Of a stretch of 64,000 nt of DNA, positions 34,197 to 45,580 are shown in pieces (the stretch's first letter is position 1; each line of letters opens with the position of its first letter). The stretch is from contig CM060841.1 of NCBI GenBank assembly GCA_030762175.1, positions 12,746,501 to 12,810,500 of the forward strand. Reading direction: 5' to 3'. The stretch is from Metallyticus violacea (lineage: Eukaryota; Arthropoda; Insecta; Mantodea; Metallyticidae). A model generated the notes under the pieces. That model saw only the letters and a program-made list of their open reading frames with translations, was not told the origin of the DNA and did no database searches. Position numbers and translations under genes: made by a program.

Positions 34197-35287
34197 ACTG
34201 CAAAATGGACATAAATAGCATCCGCTACTTCTTCGTCACACTTAAATTTCCTTCCTCGAAGGCCCTTCTTGAGTTTTGAGAAGAGGAAATGGTCGCTGGG
34301 AGTTGTATCTGGGCTATAGGGTGGGTGATCGAGCTCCTTGAAGCCACATTTCTTCACAGCTTCCTTTGCAACAAGAGCTGAGTGCACAGGCAGGCGCGTT
34401 GTTGTGAAGAAGTTTCACACCACCACTCAGCTTTCCTCGCCTTTTCTCTTTGATGGAAGCACGTAGTCTGTGCAGTAGGCCAGCATAGTACTCCCTACTT
34501 ACTGTGGTGTTTCTGTTCTTGAAGTCAATGAAGAGTATTCCTTTACAGTCCCAAAAGATTGTGGTCATGATCTTCTAGGTTGACCGAGTGACCTTGGCCT
34601 TTAGAGGCCAGGTTTACGCCACTTCATTGATTCTCTTTTGAACAAGGATCATAGTAGAGGAGCACAGTTTCATCTCCTGTAACAACGGTTTGCATAACTT
34701 CTCTCTCGTTGCCACGGCAGAGCTCCAAAAATGCCTGACAACAGATGGCTCGTTGCTGCTTTTGAACTGAGGAAAGAAGCCTAGGCACTCATCTTGCACT
34801 AACCTTATTCATGTTTAAATGTTCATGAATAATTTGAAGGACTGTTGTTTTAGAAAGACCCAACCTTGCTGCTATTTCTGTGACTTTGAGCATAATTTCT
34901 CCTTCCACAAGAGCGATGTTTTCAGGAGTGAGCACCTTCAAGGGCCGACATGCACGCTCCTCGTCTTCAATGCTTTTTCGACCCATTCAAAAAAGTTTGG
35001 CTCATTCCTTTACGGTAGAATATGAGGGGGATGCTTCCCCATATACACCGTCCAATCGCTGTTTAATTTCATTTGGTGTATGTCCGTCTTTTGTGAAAAA
35101 CTTAATAACAGTTCCATTTTGAACATGTCACAATCTTCTACACATAGAGTTCTTTATGCAGCCATATCTGAACCATTGAATAAGCGGAGCGGAAGTTACA
35201 GCTGCAATTATTTACTAACACATAAGGCATGACACCAGATAAGGTTTTGTGAAGGCGAGGTCGGAAACTTATGGACCTACCCTCGTG
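34197..35287 (-). mobile_element. mariner M1c, truncated at its 3' side
   Basis: Right end TCGGAAACTTATGGACCTAC then CCTCGT is well kept; the left terminal repeat and about 150 bp are missing, the element starting at TGCAAAATGGACATAAATAG. The transposase relic reads minus: HTH region (VTEIAARLGLSKTTVLQIIH), first catalytic block VTGDET intact, TTIFWDCKGILFIDF, HNNAPACALS (second D changed to N), and HPPYSPDTTPSDHFLF. Frames change several times. It is the only copy here keeping the first aspartate but it has lost the second. Confidence 0.8.
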
Positions 35288-36977
35288 CAGCCTGTTTTCT
35301 GGCTGGAAATGAAAGAGAGTTGCAGGTTAAATTTAAAGCAACACAATAATAGAGAATGAATAGCGATACCAAAGTTTGTTTCGAAGTAAGAGCGCTGTAA
35401 TAATAGCGACAGATAATTTATTTTGTCCTTTGTCTATAACGATGCATTAACCATCATTACAATATTTTATAATGCCTATTAATTGATTTTATTTTTGGTA
35501 AATTTTAAATACCTCTAGCTTCCACGTAAGCCCATTTTCAATAAAATCGATATTAATGACAGCATTGTCTACAACGTGATGTCAGATTGCGGTGGCATTT
35601 AAAATATTGTCAAATACAATATTAAGAATGCTGCATTCTAACTGCTTGACAATACCACTCTAACAATGATCTGAAAATTTAATAGTTGAGTTTGCTTGGA
35701 CATTTTGGGTTGAATTATTCGTTTTTACTGTTAGTTATGTTAAATACTATATCGTCTTGAATATACCACGAAACTAAAGCAGTAAATATATTATGCCAAC
35801 AGTGGATGAATTATGACTCCATTTTTTTTTTTCACAGACGCTCTAGTCATCTTCTGTCAATCATGCTATAAATAGATATTTAGCAATATTTTATCTTAAA
35901 ATACTTTTATGTTGGTTTTATTTTTCTTTTTATTGAAAGAAATTTAAGAATAAAGTTTTCCATAGTTTTGAAAAGTCGTAAAATTAAACTGAAATATGTG
36001 CATTATATTTTTAGACAAAATTTGAGAACTGCACAAAAACATCATAATAAAACAAGTAGGTACATCAATTGAGCCTTTTTTCATCGCGGAATCACAATCT
36101 ATTGGCAAGTGGCAACAGAAATTTCTTTAACGACTTGTATACGAAGCAATGATCTCTTCTAGTCTACGTAATAACACAGTACGTCAAGAATGTTGATGAA
36201 ATGTTAAAAATAAATAAATAAAAGTATTAAATAGCAAGAGCGAGCTGGGAAGCCAAGAAGTATGGAGAGCTGGCCATGTCCCATGGGCAAAACCCCATGA
36301 TTTGGTCAACGTACGATTTGTTTCAACCAATGGCCAAACAGGTTGCGGATCACACTGTGCTGGCAATATGAGGGAAAGGAAGAAGGATGGCTCGTATATC
36401 GACCGGAAAAAGAAGGAGTGCGCGCAAGAACGGCACAAACAATAGTAAGTCGTTAACTTTATAAATATTCAATACAAATGCATTATTTATTCTAATGAAA
36501 TGCTTATTTATTATTCTATTCGCAAAATATGGTATCAGATACAAATCGAGCTTTTATTACTACCTTTGGTATTTGCAAATCAAGCCTCTTCATCATTATC
36601 AGAAGCAGCAAAATTAATTTGAAACCTGTCTAGAACTTCGCCACAAAACCAAACTGCTCCACTTTTTTCACATGTTCACATGCACTTTTGTAATTCTCCA
36701 CTGTAACTTTAAATACATCATTCTCGAGCAACGCTTTTTAACGTCATCAATTTTGAAAGATATGTTATGTTAACAATCTCTAGCTTAATTTGCACTCATA
36801 TGAATCCTATGGTGTTGAAGTCACAGTGATAGGGAGGTAACCGCACTACATCATAACTTTGTAATTTCACCCTTGTATCAATTTAATACTTTCTAAGTCC
36901 GTCATTCTTCGTCTGCTTTTGTTGCACCTAAGTCAAATTTCGAATTGTTTTCACGTTGCCATGTTTGCACATCTGCG

Positions 36978-37045
<68 letters not shown>

Positions 37046-37059
37046 GATGTTGAATGGTA
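35288..37059. other. AT-rich DNA, nothing recognised
   Basis: A somewhat GC-richer island at 36230-36440 contains a plus-strand open stretch (ASWEAKKYGELAMSHGQNP) that I cannot assign; no start or splice context supports it. Confidence 0.45.
36978..37044. repeat. (TTA)n microsatellite
   Basis: About 22 uninterrupted units. Confidence 0.95.
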
Positions 37060-37661
37060 AAATTCATAATTGTAATACTCCTTGGGGAAATATTGGGAAT
37101 GATTGCTGCAAAAACCAGTTTTTAAAACTCTTTCCATGCACTTCCCAATGGTAGATTTTGAATGGAAACACAGAAGTGCCCAGGAATGAATCCGTTCATA
37201 GTACTGGCGTGTATAACAATCCTAACAGTTCCTAAGAAAATTAAATCTTTTGCAGACATCACTCCTTTCCATTAAAATTTAACGACCGTGGTTGTTCGCT
37301 GCGTTCTCGTAAAGCCCATTTACTGCCTTGATATAAACCAACTTCTCTAAAGCTTCCCGTATGTCATATAAGTCAGGTAGAAAATGTGCTTTATAGAGAG
37401 AATAAACTGTTCTTGTGATAGCCGAAGCAATAAATGATTCCACGACAGGAGTGCTCAGTGCGGCTCCAGTTGCATCACAATTCTTCTTCTCATTCGAGAT
37501 CCTATAGCCGGGACGTAAGATACACCGGTAGCTGCAGCTGTTTTTCCCATGATGTCCGCTTTCCCACTTTTAGTGCAGAACTTGTGCACATTAACGATAC
37601 TTTCTCTGGCTTTATTGCAAAGATTTGCCTGATTATAGAGGTTGAGCAATGCTTCACGCAA
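37060..37661 (-). pseudogene. IS630/Tc1-like transposase relic
   Basis: Minus-strand pieces: NLYNQANLCNKARESIVNV then AAATGVSYVPAIGSRMRR (N-terminal helix-turn-helix; family text AREIIxNVYxFxxxE...ATGVSxxTVxRI), RTVYSLYKAHFLPDLYDIRE, VNGLYENAANNHGR, then ILMERSDVCKRFNFLR (family text NNRKxLMERxDIxxxRxxFLR). Stops and frame changes throughout; the catalytic half is not visible. The 5' end is abutted by a short MITE at 37644. Confidence 0.55.
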
Positions 37662-37821
37662 CCGCGGGACCTACCGGCAGCGTTATGTCGGCGGAGTTTG
37701 AGAGTAGATTTTCCCTCCGCTGCGTGAGGCTTCAGTGCGAGTTGAAGTCTTGCGCAAGTAGCACACCGCCGACGCAACAGTCGGCCGCACGCCGCGAAAC
37801 CGGTTGCGTGAAGCATTGTTC
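37644..37821. mobile_element. short GC-rich MITE with perfect inverted ends
   Basis: CAATGCTTCACGCAACCG (37647-37664) is the exact reverse complement of CGGTTGCGTGAAGCATTG (37801-37818); allowing one mismatch the match extends three bases on each side. Unit about 172-178 bp, much more GC- and CpG-rich than its surroundings. No convincing target duplication. It abuts the N-terminus of the IS630-like relic, exactly where the homologous copy at 34146 diverges. Confidence 0.75.
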
Positions 37822-38138
37822 ATCCTGTTTTTAAGAAGTAATACAGTAACGAAAAAACTTGCAACAATGCTGAATATTTCAGGAAAAATCTAGAAACAAT
37901 AATTTTTAATGTTCCGATGGAGGGTAGTTCATGCCATTACCCCCATTCTCCATCTCTTTCTTAAAAGGTGTGTGACATGGTTCGTCAAATGTATAACACT
38001 TTTAGTGTAGGACAAAATTGCACCCAGATTGGAGTAGTACAGGTTTCATACTATTAAACTACAATCTTTCTGATTAAGCATGATTTCCTGTTGGATAGAA
38101 AGACCGTAACCTGCAAGAGATTGAAGCGGTTTAGAGAC
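37822..38138. other. nothing recognised
   Basis: AT-rich spacer; the last 20 bases share AAGCGGTTTAG with the outside of LTR copy 1. Confidence 0.5.
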
Positions 38139-38160
38139 TGGCCCCAAGTTGGGCGCCAAA
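38139..38160 (-). promoter_or_regulatory. retrotransposon primer-binding site
   Basis: Minus strand: TTTGGCGCCCAACTTGGGGC, one base from the form typical of arthropod BEL/Pao elements. Directly adjoins the LTR to its right. Confidence 0.6.
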
Positions 38161-38939
38161 TTTTGAGGCGGTTAGTAGGCTCCTGCTGAGGCGGTACGAT
38201 ATATTAATGAATGATCACTTTAATGTTGTTCCCTGCGCTTCAATGACAACAATTTCTCAGTGTTAACTCTGATATTTTGTTGATTCGTACTCAACAGGAC
38301 TGGGAGAGGAGTTTAATAGTAGAAATAAGCACGCGGTGCGACATAATATATGTACTTTATTGTGTTCAAGATCTTTCGCGTACAATAGACTTATCTTCTT
38401 AGAATATAAACTTAGCTGCTGCGTGTGAAATTTACAGATGAGTGCCACGGCGAATGACACTGAAAGCTACTTAACTGATATATCGGAATGGCGTAACTGA
38501 TAACACCTTAAAGCTGTCTAACTGTTGTATCAGAACTGTGTCCCCATGTCTGGAACCTGTTATTTTTGTCTGAGAACTGAGAACTCAGTTGCATCTCACT
38601 GCAGCTGGAACTTGATTGCTTGTGTCTCGCCATGTGTAAAACTTAAAACTGCGTGCTCCAGCCGAGCAAATGCTTCCTTATAGATTCAATTTAAATGAAA
38701 TACTCTTTGACTTAACAACCCCAAAGGGGTCAGTAAGGTACACGCAAGTTCAAATATACACTTACCATTTGACTGGTTTAAATTCACCTGTCCCACGTGC
38801 CATTCGCCATGTTTTAAAGTTTAAAGCATTTTTTTTTTTTTTTTTTTTTTTTGGCATTGGCCAGTTTAAAGGCTAACAGTGCAACGCCCGTCGCGGTCAA
38901 AGCCCTAAACTTATTTAAAAGTCCTTCAGATTATTAACA
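38161..38939 (-). mobile_element. BEL/Pao-like LTR, copy 2
   Basis: Homologous to 5523-6405. Landmarks: GACTGGGAGAGGAGTTTAAT, TCTTTCGCGTAC, ATAAACTTAGCTGCTGCGTG, AAGTTTAAAG, AACGCCCGTCGCGGTCAAAG. Contains a T24 run (38829-38852) absent from copy 1. No pol-like frame to its left. An outer boundary near TTATTAACA|T (38939) is plausible since alignment to copy 1 stops there. Confidence 0.6.
38829..38852. repeat. T24 run inside the LTR
   Basis: Pure T run, not present at the aligned place in the other LTR. Confidence 0.95.
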
Positions 38940-38953
38940 TTGCAACGGCAGTT

Positions 38954-38994
<41 letters not shown>
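38954..38994. repeat. T41 run beside the LTR
   Basis: Pure T run starting 15 bp beyond the LTR edge. Length may be unreliable in an assembly. Confidence 0.95.
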
Positions 38995-38997
<3 letters not shown>

Positions 38998-39979
38998 CTT
39001 CAAATGCGACCCTCTGATTTCTTCATATTGTTTAGTTTTATGACCCTCTTGTTGCGTCTTTTGTACAGTTCTTACAAAGAAGTTAAAGCTTAAGACACAT
39101 GTATATGTAATAATCATATTACTATACAATGCCAAAATATGATTGGGCTTACATAAATATACATTATAATTATATTTCAAGGGGGTGAATGGAGGAACTG
39201 TAAAAAGATTTACAATAGAAAATGAAGTGCGTTTATAATGAATTTTATTCTTTTTTATAACTGAACTTTAATACATTTTAGGATAAGACAAAGACAAGAG
39301 TGCCTTTAAAACAAAACTCGGCAGTTCATTAAAAGTATTAAAAGTTTAGCTAAGAAGTTCAGCTCTTCACGAATATTGCCTTAAATGGGTTAAAAGATAA
39401 CGCCAAAGTTCAGGTGAAAGTGCTAAGAAAGTAAAGCGTTTTAACTTTGCGAACACCTTTAACTATGCATTATGATTTGTGTCTAATTATTTCAGGAAAA
39501 AATAAAAAGGCGCTTTGTGATTGTAAGCATATGCCATCATCTAGGAATGTATGGTCTTCGTTTTATGAAAGAACACTACAAAAAGGAGTTCATTTTGTTG
39601 TAAGACGATTAATAATCCTAGCCAATTCGGTCTGAACATTAAAACAAATACCTATATGAGATAAAATATGGGACAATGTATAAAAGAAAATATCTAAACA
39701 TATGATGGAAAATATTAAAAGCCTATATAATGCAACAAAAATATACGACATATAAACATATTTTAACTTACAAGAAGTACCCCTATTACTGACTTTTTAA
39801 TATATACTTAAATATTGACGAAGTCATTAGAAGATGGAAATAATGTCACTAATTACCTAAACTATTTATAGTGCTAACATTATCCAAATATGCAATCGAG
39901 TAAGTAACGAGCAAAGTCCAAAGCATTGTATACAATAACTGGATAAAAAACTTTGCGTTGAACTTCTCAAGTGCTATTC
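38995..39979. other. AT-rich, nothing recognised
   Basis: No supported frame or repeat. Confidence 0.5.
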
Positions 39980-40130
39980 CGTCAATCATTTGATACTTCC
40001 TGCCATGCATTTTAAGTATGCTCCAGTTGTGTCAACGGATGTAGAGGAGTTTTTTCAAGCACAACAATGATTTGTCTCCTCACTTAGGAGAACCACCGTA
40101 TGTTAATTGTCACCTACTTCAATTAAGTTC
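39980..40130 (+). pseudogene. CGBP1-like hAT transposase fragment, copy 2
   Basis: HFKYAPVVSTDVEEFFQAQQ, stop (40005-40067), then in another frame LLT.ENHRMLIVTYF. DVEE keeps more of the family signature (DVER) than the copy at 25.6 kb. Two relics of one family on the same strand 14 kb apart. Confidence 0.5.
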
Positions 40131-40335
40131 AGATTTTTATACTTTACAATTAGCATACATCTTCCAATTGGGTTTCTTAGAGCAGAAAACTCACCCATTT
40201 AAACAAATCAATTAATTCATTTTTAATTTTAGTTTCAACGTTAATAGAAGTCAGATGTGTAATGTACTTACTAATTGTCGTACTGAAATTAAGACCCATA
40301 GGAATTTAAAGCAATTTTAGATCCTTTTTTTGATA

Positions 40336-41195
40336 TACCAAGAGTGCCAAAAAATGTATACACACTTTCACAGTAGATATCTATATAATATATTTCAAAG
40401 TTAAACCAAAAAACAACAGTAATGTGTAGTATGATGTTCTGTAAACAGATGCGACTCACATACATTATGATAGCGTTGCTACGTGACTGGTAAATCAACA
40501 ATGAACAAATGAAGCCAAGATTATCGTATGATGTTCTTTAAACAGATGTGACTCACATTACGTTATGCTAGCGTAGCTACAACAAAATGGAGCCAAGATT
40601 ATCGTTTGAACAGCAGAAAGCAATTTTGAAGTGGTATTGGGAAACCGAGAATGTTGTTGAAGTTCAAACGCAATGGAGACGTGTGTACAGAACAGAACCG
40701 TCAACGCGAGTAACAATTCCGTCTTACCCGCATTCATGCACTCTATGGAAATGAAGAATTTTACTTTCAACAGAATGGTGCACCACCACATTACCACCGT
40801 GTGTACGTGCGTACCTTGATGACAATCTTCCAAGGCACTGGATAGGACGAAGAGTCCGATTAGATTCTCCGGATCTGACTCCGATGGACTTCTACCTAAG
40901 GGGAACTCTTAAGGATGTTGTATACCGTAGAAAACCAGCTACACTGACAGCACTTCGGGAAGAAATTGAAACGGCATGTGCTGCAATCGCTGAGGACACT
41001 TTCGCAAACGTTGCTCAATCAGTAGTTCAACGTACTCAGAAGTGTATCGACGCCGATGGTGGGCATTTGTTGTAACTGTAAAAGTGTAAGATGATTAGTG
41101 CTCATCATTTTCTGTGTGTGTGAATTCCGTTTTGTTATGTTGACACAGATTTTTCTTTACTTGAAGTGTATATGCATATTTTGACACCCTGTGTA
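40336..41195 (+). mobile_element. mariner-like MITE, copy D2
   Basis: Ends CCAAGAGTGCCAAAAAATGT and, inverted, CACAGGGTGTCAAAATATGC, each beside TA. Two features define its subfamily with copy D3 (61823): a roughly 95-bp duplication in the leader (40430-40520 and 40526-40606, each ending AGCCAAGATTATCG) and an internal deletion joining AACAATTCCGTCTTACC to ATTCATGCACTCTATGG near 40730. Confidence 0.9.
40587..41075 (+). pseudogene. DUF4817-type transposase with core deletion
   Basis: N-terminus MEPRLSFEQQKAILKWYWE, NVVEVQTQWRRVYRTEP, then the deletion. After it, frames give YGNEEFYFQQNGAPPHYHR (second catalytic aspartate of QQDGA now N), a shift, SPDLTPMDFYLRG (40862-40900, third aspartate kept), KDVVYRRKPATLTALR and CIDADGGHLL, stop. 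The C-terminal 63 codons from 40884 are uninterrupted. In the family the deleted part holds the second HTH and the first catalytic aspartate, so it cannot be active. Confidence 0.85.
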
Positions 41196-42093
41196 TTTAG
41201 GTTATTTTATGAATAATTTAAAGTTTATTTTAGATGATCAGGATCCTGGTCATGGTAATAACATAAAAGTCCGAGGTCATGTGATCACGTTATATTTGAT
41301 ATGTTTAAGATTTATTTAATATTTTTTGTGAATGACTGCAAGCAGTATAATATTAATGACGCAGGACGTTTGTATGTTTCAAATTTCTGCCGTTTTTGCG
41401 CGCATCTGGTTTTTTCTTGATCAATGATGAAACGTTCTTCTTCCTTTCTTTCTCTCCTCCTTTCCCCCTACCTTTATTGCCAGGTTGTTTGCTCACCGAA
41501 TGGCTGAGGGTTGCTGCCTGTGCAGTGTAGCGAGTTTTCCAGACACTACTTGCTTCTCTTCCGACAAGACGTAGTAAGATGTCCTCTTGGGGTTGGGTGT
41601 ATACTTTCCACCTTTTGATTAAACATTTTCAGCTCTGGTGTTCTGTATTTTGTGATGCTTTTGCTAGTTCACAGTGTTAAGGCACGATAACTTTGGCAAG
41701 GCTTTATGGGAGTTTCACTGTTTTTAAAATGGAAACTGTTATTGTATTCTTTATAGTTTACTGGGTCAAGAATTAATATATTGTTACCTGCTGAATGGGC
41801 TAAAGGTTCCAAGATTTGTTATCTGATGTTTAATAAATTAAAGTTAACATTTAAATGTTTTAATAATGCTATAAATTTACTATTGCTGCTGCACGCTTCC
41901 TCACTTATATGTTAAATCGATTTGCTGTTTTCCACAGTTTATATAATTTAATATTTAAACTAGTTTTTCATATGTTATGTACAAATTTTATTGTTCGGCA
42001 AATTTTTAGTGAAATATTTATTGCTGAATTTCATAAATTATCACGGATAACATTACAAGAGGGTCTAAGATTGCCGATAAATTCACGAACCTA
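41196..42093. other. nothing recognised
   Basis: Pyrimidine-rich at 41430-41480, followed by AT-rich DNA. Confidence 0.5.
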
Positions 42094-42556
42094 GTGAGTG
42101 GAAAGATCGGACTCTCGAATGATATTTATTAGGACAATTTCATGAAAAAAAAAAAAAAATAAGAATTTAAATATAATCTCCTTAAGCTTCGCTTACAAAA
42201 TTGTAATAATTCTAGATTTGCATTATGAATACTTAACCTTTTCAAGCATTAGACGAATGTCAATTGTCAGTAATGCCAATGGAGAAGAGCCAAATATGGT
42301 TTGGGTTAGTCGACAGTTTTGTTGCTATCAATACCTATCCACCGCCTGCTAACAAAAGGGGTAAGTGATCTGTTTTCAGTAGGGGTATAGAGTTGGCTAG
42401 ACGACCAGAAGGCAAATGCGCTTCTCGCGGTAAGGGATTTGGCAAACTCTACATAATTTTACTGCGATATCGGGCTGTTATTGGCCAAAATTCAATATAT
42501 TGTTTCACTTCATTGGTTGGTTTTATGATCACGTTACATAAGTGAAATAGACCACT
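42094..42556. repeat. unclassified repeat X, copy 2
   Basis: Uninterrupted by the MITE found in copy 1. The two arms are about 90 bp apart here. No coding capacity visible. Confidence 0.6.
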
Positions 42557-44312
42557 ACTATCCCACATTATTCAGTCACTTTTCCTTGCCCATGCACTGG
42601 GATTTCCGCCAACACGTCCTAACGTAAGAACGTGCCGATATTTTCGGTAGGATGTCGCTTTCAAATGACCGGAATATCATTTCAGACATGGTGCTGGTTG
42701 AATATTATAGCATTATGTTAATGATGCAGGGCGTTTTTGATATTTCAACGTTGAGTTTTCAATACATATGACACCTTTTCTCAGTCTTGCTTGTCCTAAG
42801 AGACTGAAATTTTCAGTAATCTTACATTGAAATGTTTGACACCAGCTGAAATAACTGCTTTGCAAATGGCAAACTTTTAAGAATGTTATAAGCTAATCTG
42901 CTCTGTACAAATACAGAAAACAAGTTAGTAACAGAGAAAAATAATTATTCTGAAGATAATATTCCATTAAATTATTTATTATTATTATTTCGACGTATAT
43001 AAATAGTGTAGCCATCACCTGGAAAATTTTCAAGTTTGTAGTTTGATAGTTTTTGAGAAAATTTTCCTTTAATGTGTTTCAATTTAAGAGTGGCAAGTTA
43101 GAAATTACTTTCCTCCTTTAAGTGGTGTTTACATCCGATCAAGAAGTCCGCGTTTGCGACGATAACAAAGCGGTAGGTGTATAGTTTACATATTTAAGTG
43201 GCTAGCAAAAGATAAATGTATTCTTTGTTTTTTAGATTTTTTCATTTAAACTTAAAATAGTCTCAAAATTACACGTATGGAAGCAACAATTCTTTATTTA
43301 GATTAAAAAAACCGGCGAAACAGCTAGTGGAAAAGTACAAAATAGAGAAAACTTTGGAGCAGAATGTCACTAGAGAGGACTCGGAGCAATTGGAATAAAA
43401 GTCAATAGATATCAAGAGGGGGGAAAATATGAGATGGCTGACTACGATGTATTTTATGATAGATTTCCTGCATTACGTTGATGTGAACTAACAAAAATAT
43501 GTTATATCCTTTCTTTTCTTTCACATTTCTTTTTAATACCACCTTGTGCTGCAGGTGAATCTGTCATCATTTAAAACATGACAGCTAGTTGGATCTTCGG
43601 AGACGGCCAGTGTATTAAGAAATGCTTTTACAATTACTCTCTCACCTGTCTATTTCTATTCAACACTAATGCACTACTTAAGATGAGCGTCTATGAGTTC
43701 AATTTTGTCCTTGTGAGCTGTTTCCAGAGGAAGATTGAATTTCCATCTGGTATTAATGCTAATCCGACTGCATATTATGTAGGACGGTATATCGACATGA
43801 GCATTCAGGTTACGATCCTCTTGGAGTCATCTCTGACCTGCAAATTAGAACACGAGTGCCCTGTAACACATACCACGTGACCTCCTTGGAAGCTGCAGCC
43901 ACAATTTTATCGCGGAAAAAGGAAAATCTTGTCAAGAGCAAGTAGGTCGCAAGGACCAGTGGCGTACTGTACGGGCATAACCTTTCTATACAAGTTCCCC
44001 AGCTTTTGTTTTCTTTAGTTAGTGACGCGTGTAATATATATATAACTTTGACGGCTTGGAAAAGACGTAAAAATCATTATCAGAGAATAAAAACAAACAA
44101 AAATAACACACAAGTCTAATTTGTTTAACAGCGCCTTGAAGAAGAAGTAGAAACAAAGGGCAAGATTAACACAGTACGAGATAGGGACGGCTATGTGAGA
44201 GAAAATGCATTTTCAGAATGAATTTATAAATCTTTTGCCCTACTGATCAGTATGATGTCCACTGACACGTTAAAAGGTTAAGTCCCTCAATTAAATCTCC
44301 GTAACCACACTC
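42557..44312. other. nothing firmly recognised
   Basis: A 100-codon frame at 43578-43880 follows an acceptor-like CTTGTGCTGCAG (43544-43555). Its start, TASWIFGDGQC, recalls an extracellular-loop motif of amine GPCRs, but nothing downstream fits, so it is not called. Confidence 0.4.
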
Positions 44313-44480
44313 TCAGAGTATGCTGAAAACAGTGCCAGAACTATATTTGTTGATATCAGCAAACGAGCGTCCTATTCCCAACTCTGAAGACATATTCCTC
44401 ACTGTCCATCGCCTATTCACCTCCAGCAGAGATTTATCAAGTTCACGCAGGGTGCTGCAATGTACCGGCGATAACACGTC
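44313..44480 (-). pseudogene. possible mariner HTH fragment
   Basis: Minus-strand frame SLLEVNRRWTVRNMSSELG then IGRSFAD matches the second helix-turn-helix of mariner transposases (xxNRRxTVRELAEELGIGxS). Neighbouring frames upstream to 44611 may hold more of the N-terminus but cannot be assigned. No terminal repeats seen. Confidence 0.45.
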
Positions 44481-45342
44481 TTGCCGAAAAACGGACACCC
44501 AACACTCGACCGTTCAATAAAGCAAAGCAAAACTTTCACAAGTTTCCGAAAGTTGTTCTTTAGCATTCCTTCCACAGAGCACTTCAATAATGATCCTTGC
44601 CAGTTGTTCAAATTTAGAAAACACTCATAGGACAGAGCTCTTTGACTCCATTACTTCAGACCTTCGTACATGTTTGTCTGTAAGTTTCGCTACAGCGATA
44701 ATGGGACCGAATTGAGTCTGCTTTGACTCTACCAATTCAAATCTATTTTAGTTTGATATTAACAATTATGCAGTCTTTGCAGGTACTAAGTGAAAATGTT
44801 CTCGTAATTCTTTCGCCAACAACATCTAGTAACTGTAGTACTTTCACATGTTAATATGCAATGTGCTGATTGTATTGGTAAGACAAAGTTCGAGCTATTA
44901 TCAAGAAATAAATGATTTTTTACAAGCGCAACATAATAAAACGAATATTTTATATGTGTATTTTTACTATACAGTAAGAGCAAATTCACCTACTGAATAG
45001 TAAAAACTATTAATTAAGATTTAACAAAAAACGAGCTTGCTAATTGCACAAGATATGAAAACAGAAATTGTCCAGTAGCCATGATTTCCATAACCACACA
45101 AGTCCTGTTCATTAATTTTGAGAAAATCAATGACAGAACTAAGAAATAATTTTTTTCCTAATAAATATGATCTCAATACCTTCAAATATTAAAGGAACGT
45201 TAACCGCAAATATATTTCCTATAATAAATTCATAAAAATGCTAGACTCGTGCTATGGAATTCGTTAGACTGTGCAGCGGTATTTATAAAGTAAGGGTGGT
45301 AAAGGAGGGAAGATTTAGAAAGGATTTAATTTAATTGTGTGT
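44481..45342. other. AT-rich, nothing recognised
   Basis: No supported feature. Confidence 0.5.
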
Positions 45343-45580
45343 TTTTGTTTATTTACGGACGCTCTTTAACAGCCCAGGTCATCAGCGTCCCATTCTATTC
45401 AGGGCGTGAAACGGCCGACAAATTTTGCTCAGAGGACTCTTCTTTCAGGCTTGAGGTTCTTTTCGTGCCGGCTTTATTTCCCTTGCGAAGGAAAAAAATC
45501 CATCGGTCCTGGCTGGGATCTAACCCGCGATCTTGGGTTTAGGAGGCAAGTATGGTAACCACTACACCACCAGGAACCGA
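45343..45580 (-). repeat. SINE-B with internal deletion
   Basis: Head present (minus strand TGGTGTAGTGGTTACCATAC, box B GGGTTAGATCCC). About 55 bp of body between TTTCGTGCCG and GCTTTATTTCCC / GAAGGAAAAAAATCC is missing relative to the 20293 copy. Confidence 0.8.

Noticed and set aside
37434..37834. Overlapping frames of 61-104 codons on both strands
   Set aside because: They are translations of the inverted-end MITE and the edge of the IS630-like relic.
43578..43880. GPCR-like start TASWIFGDGQC after a possible splice acceptor
   Set aside because: The residues after it do not continue any transmembrane helix or loop pattern of amine receptors.
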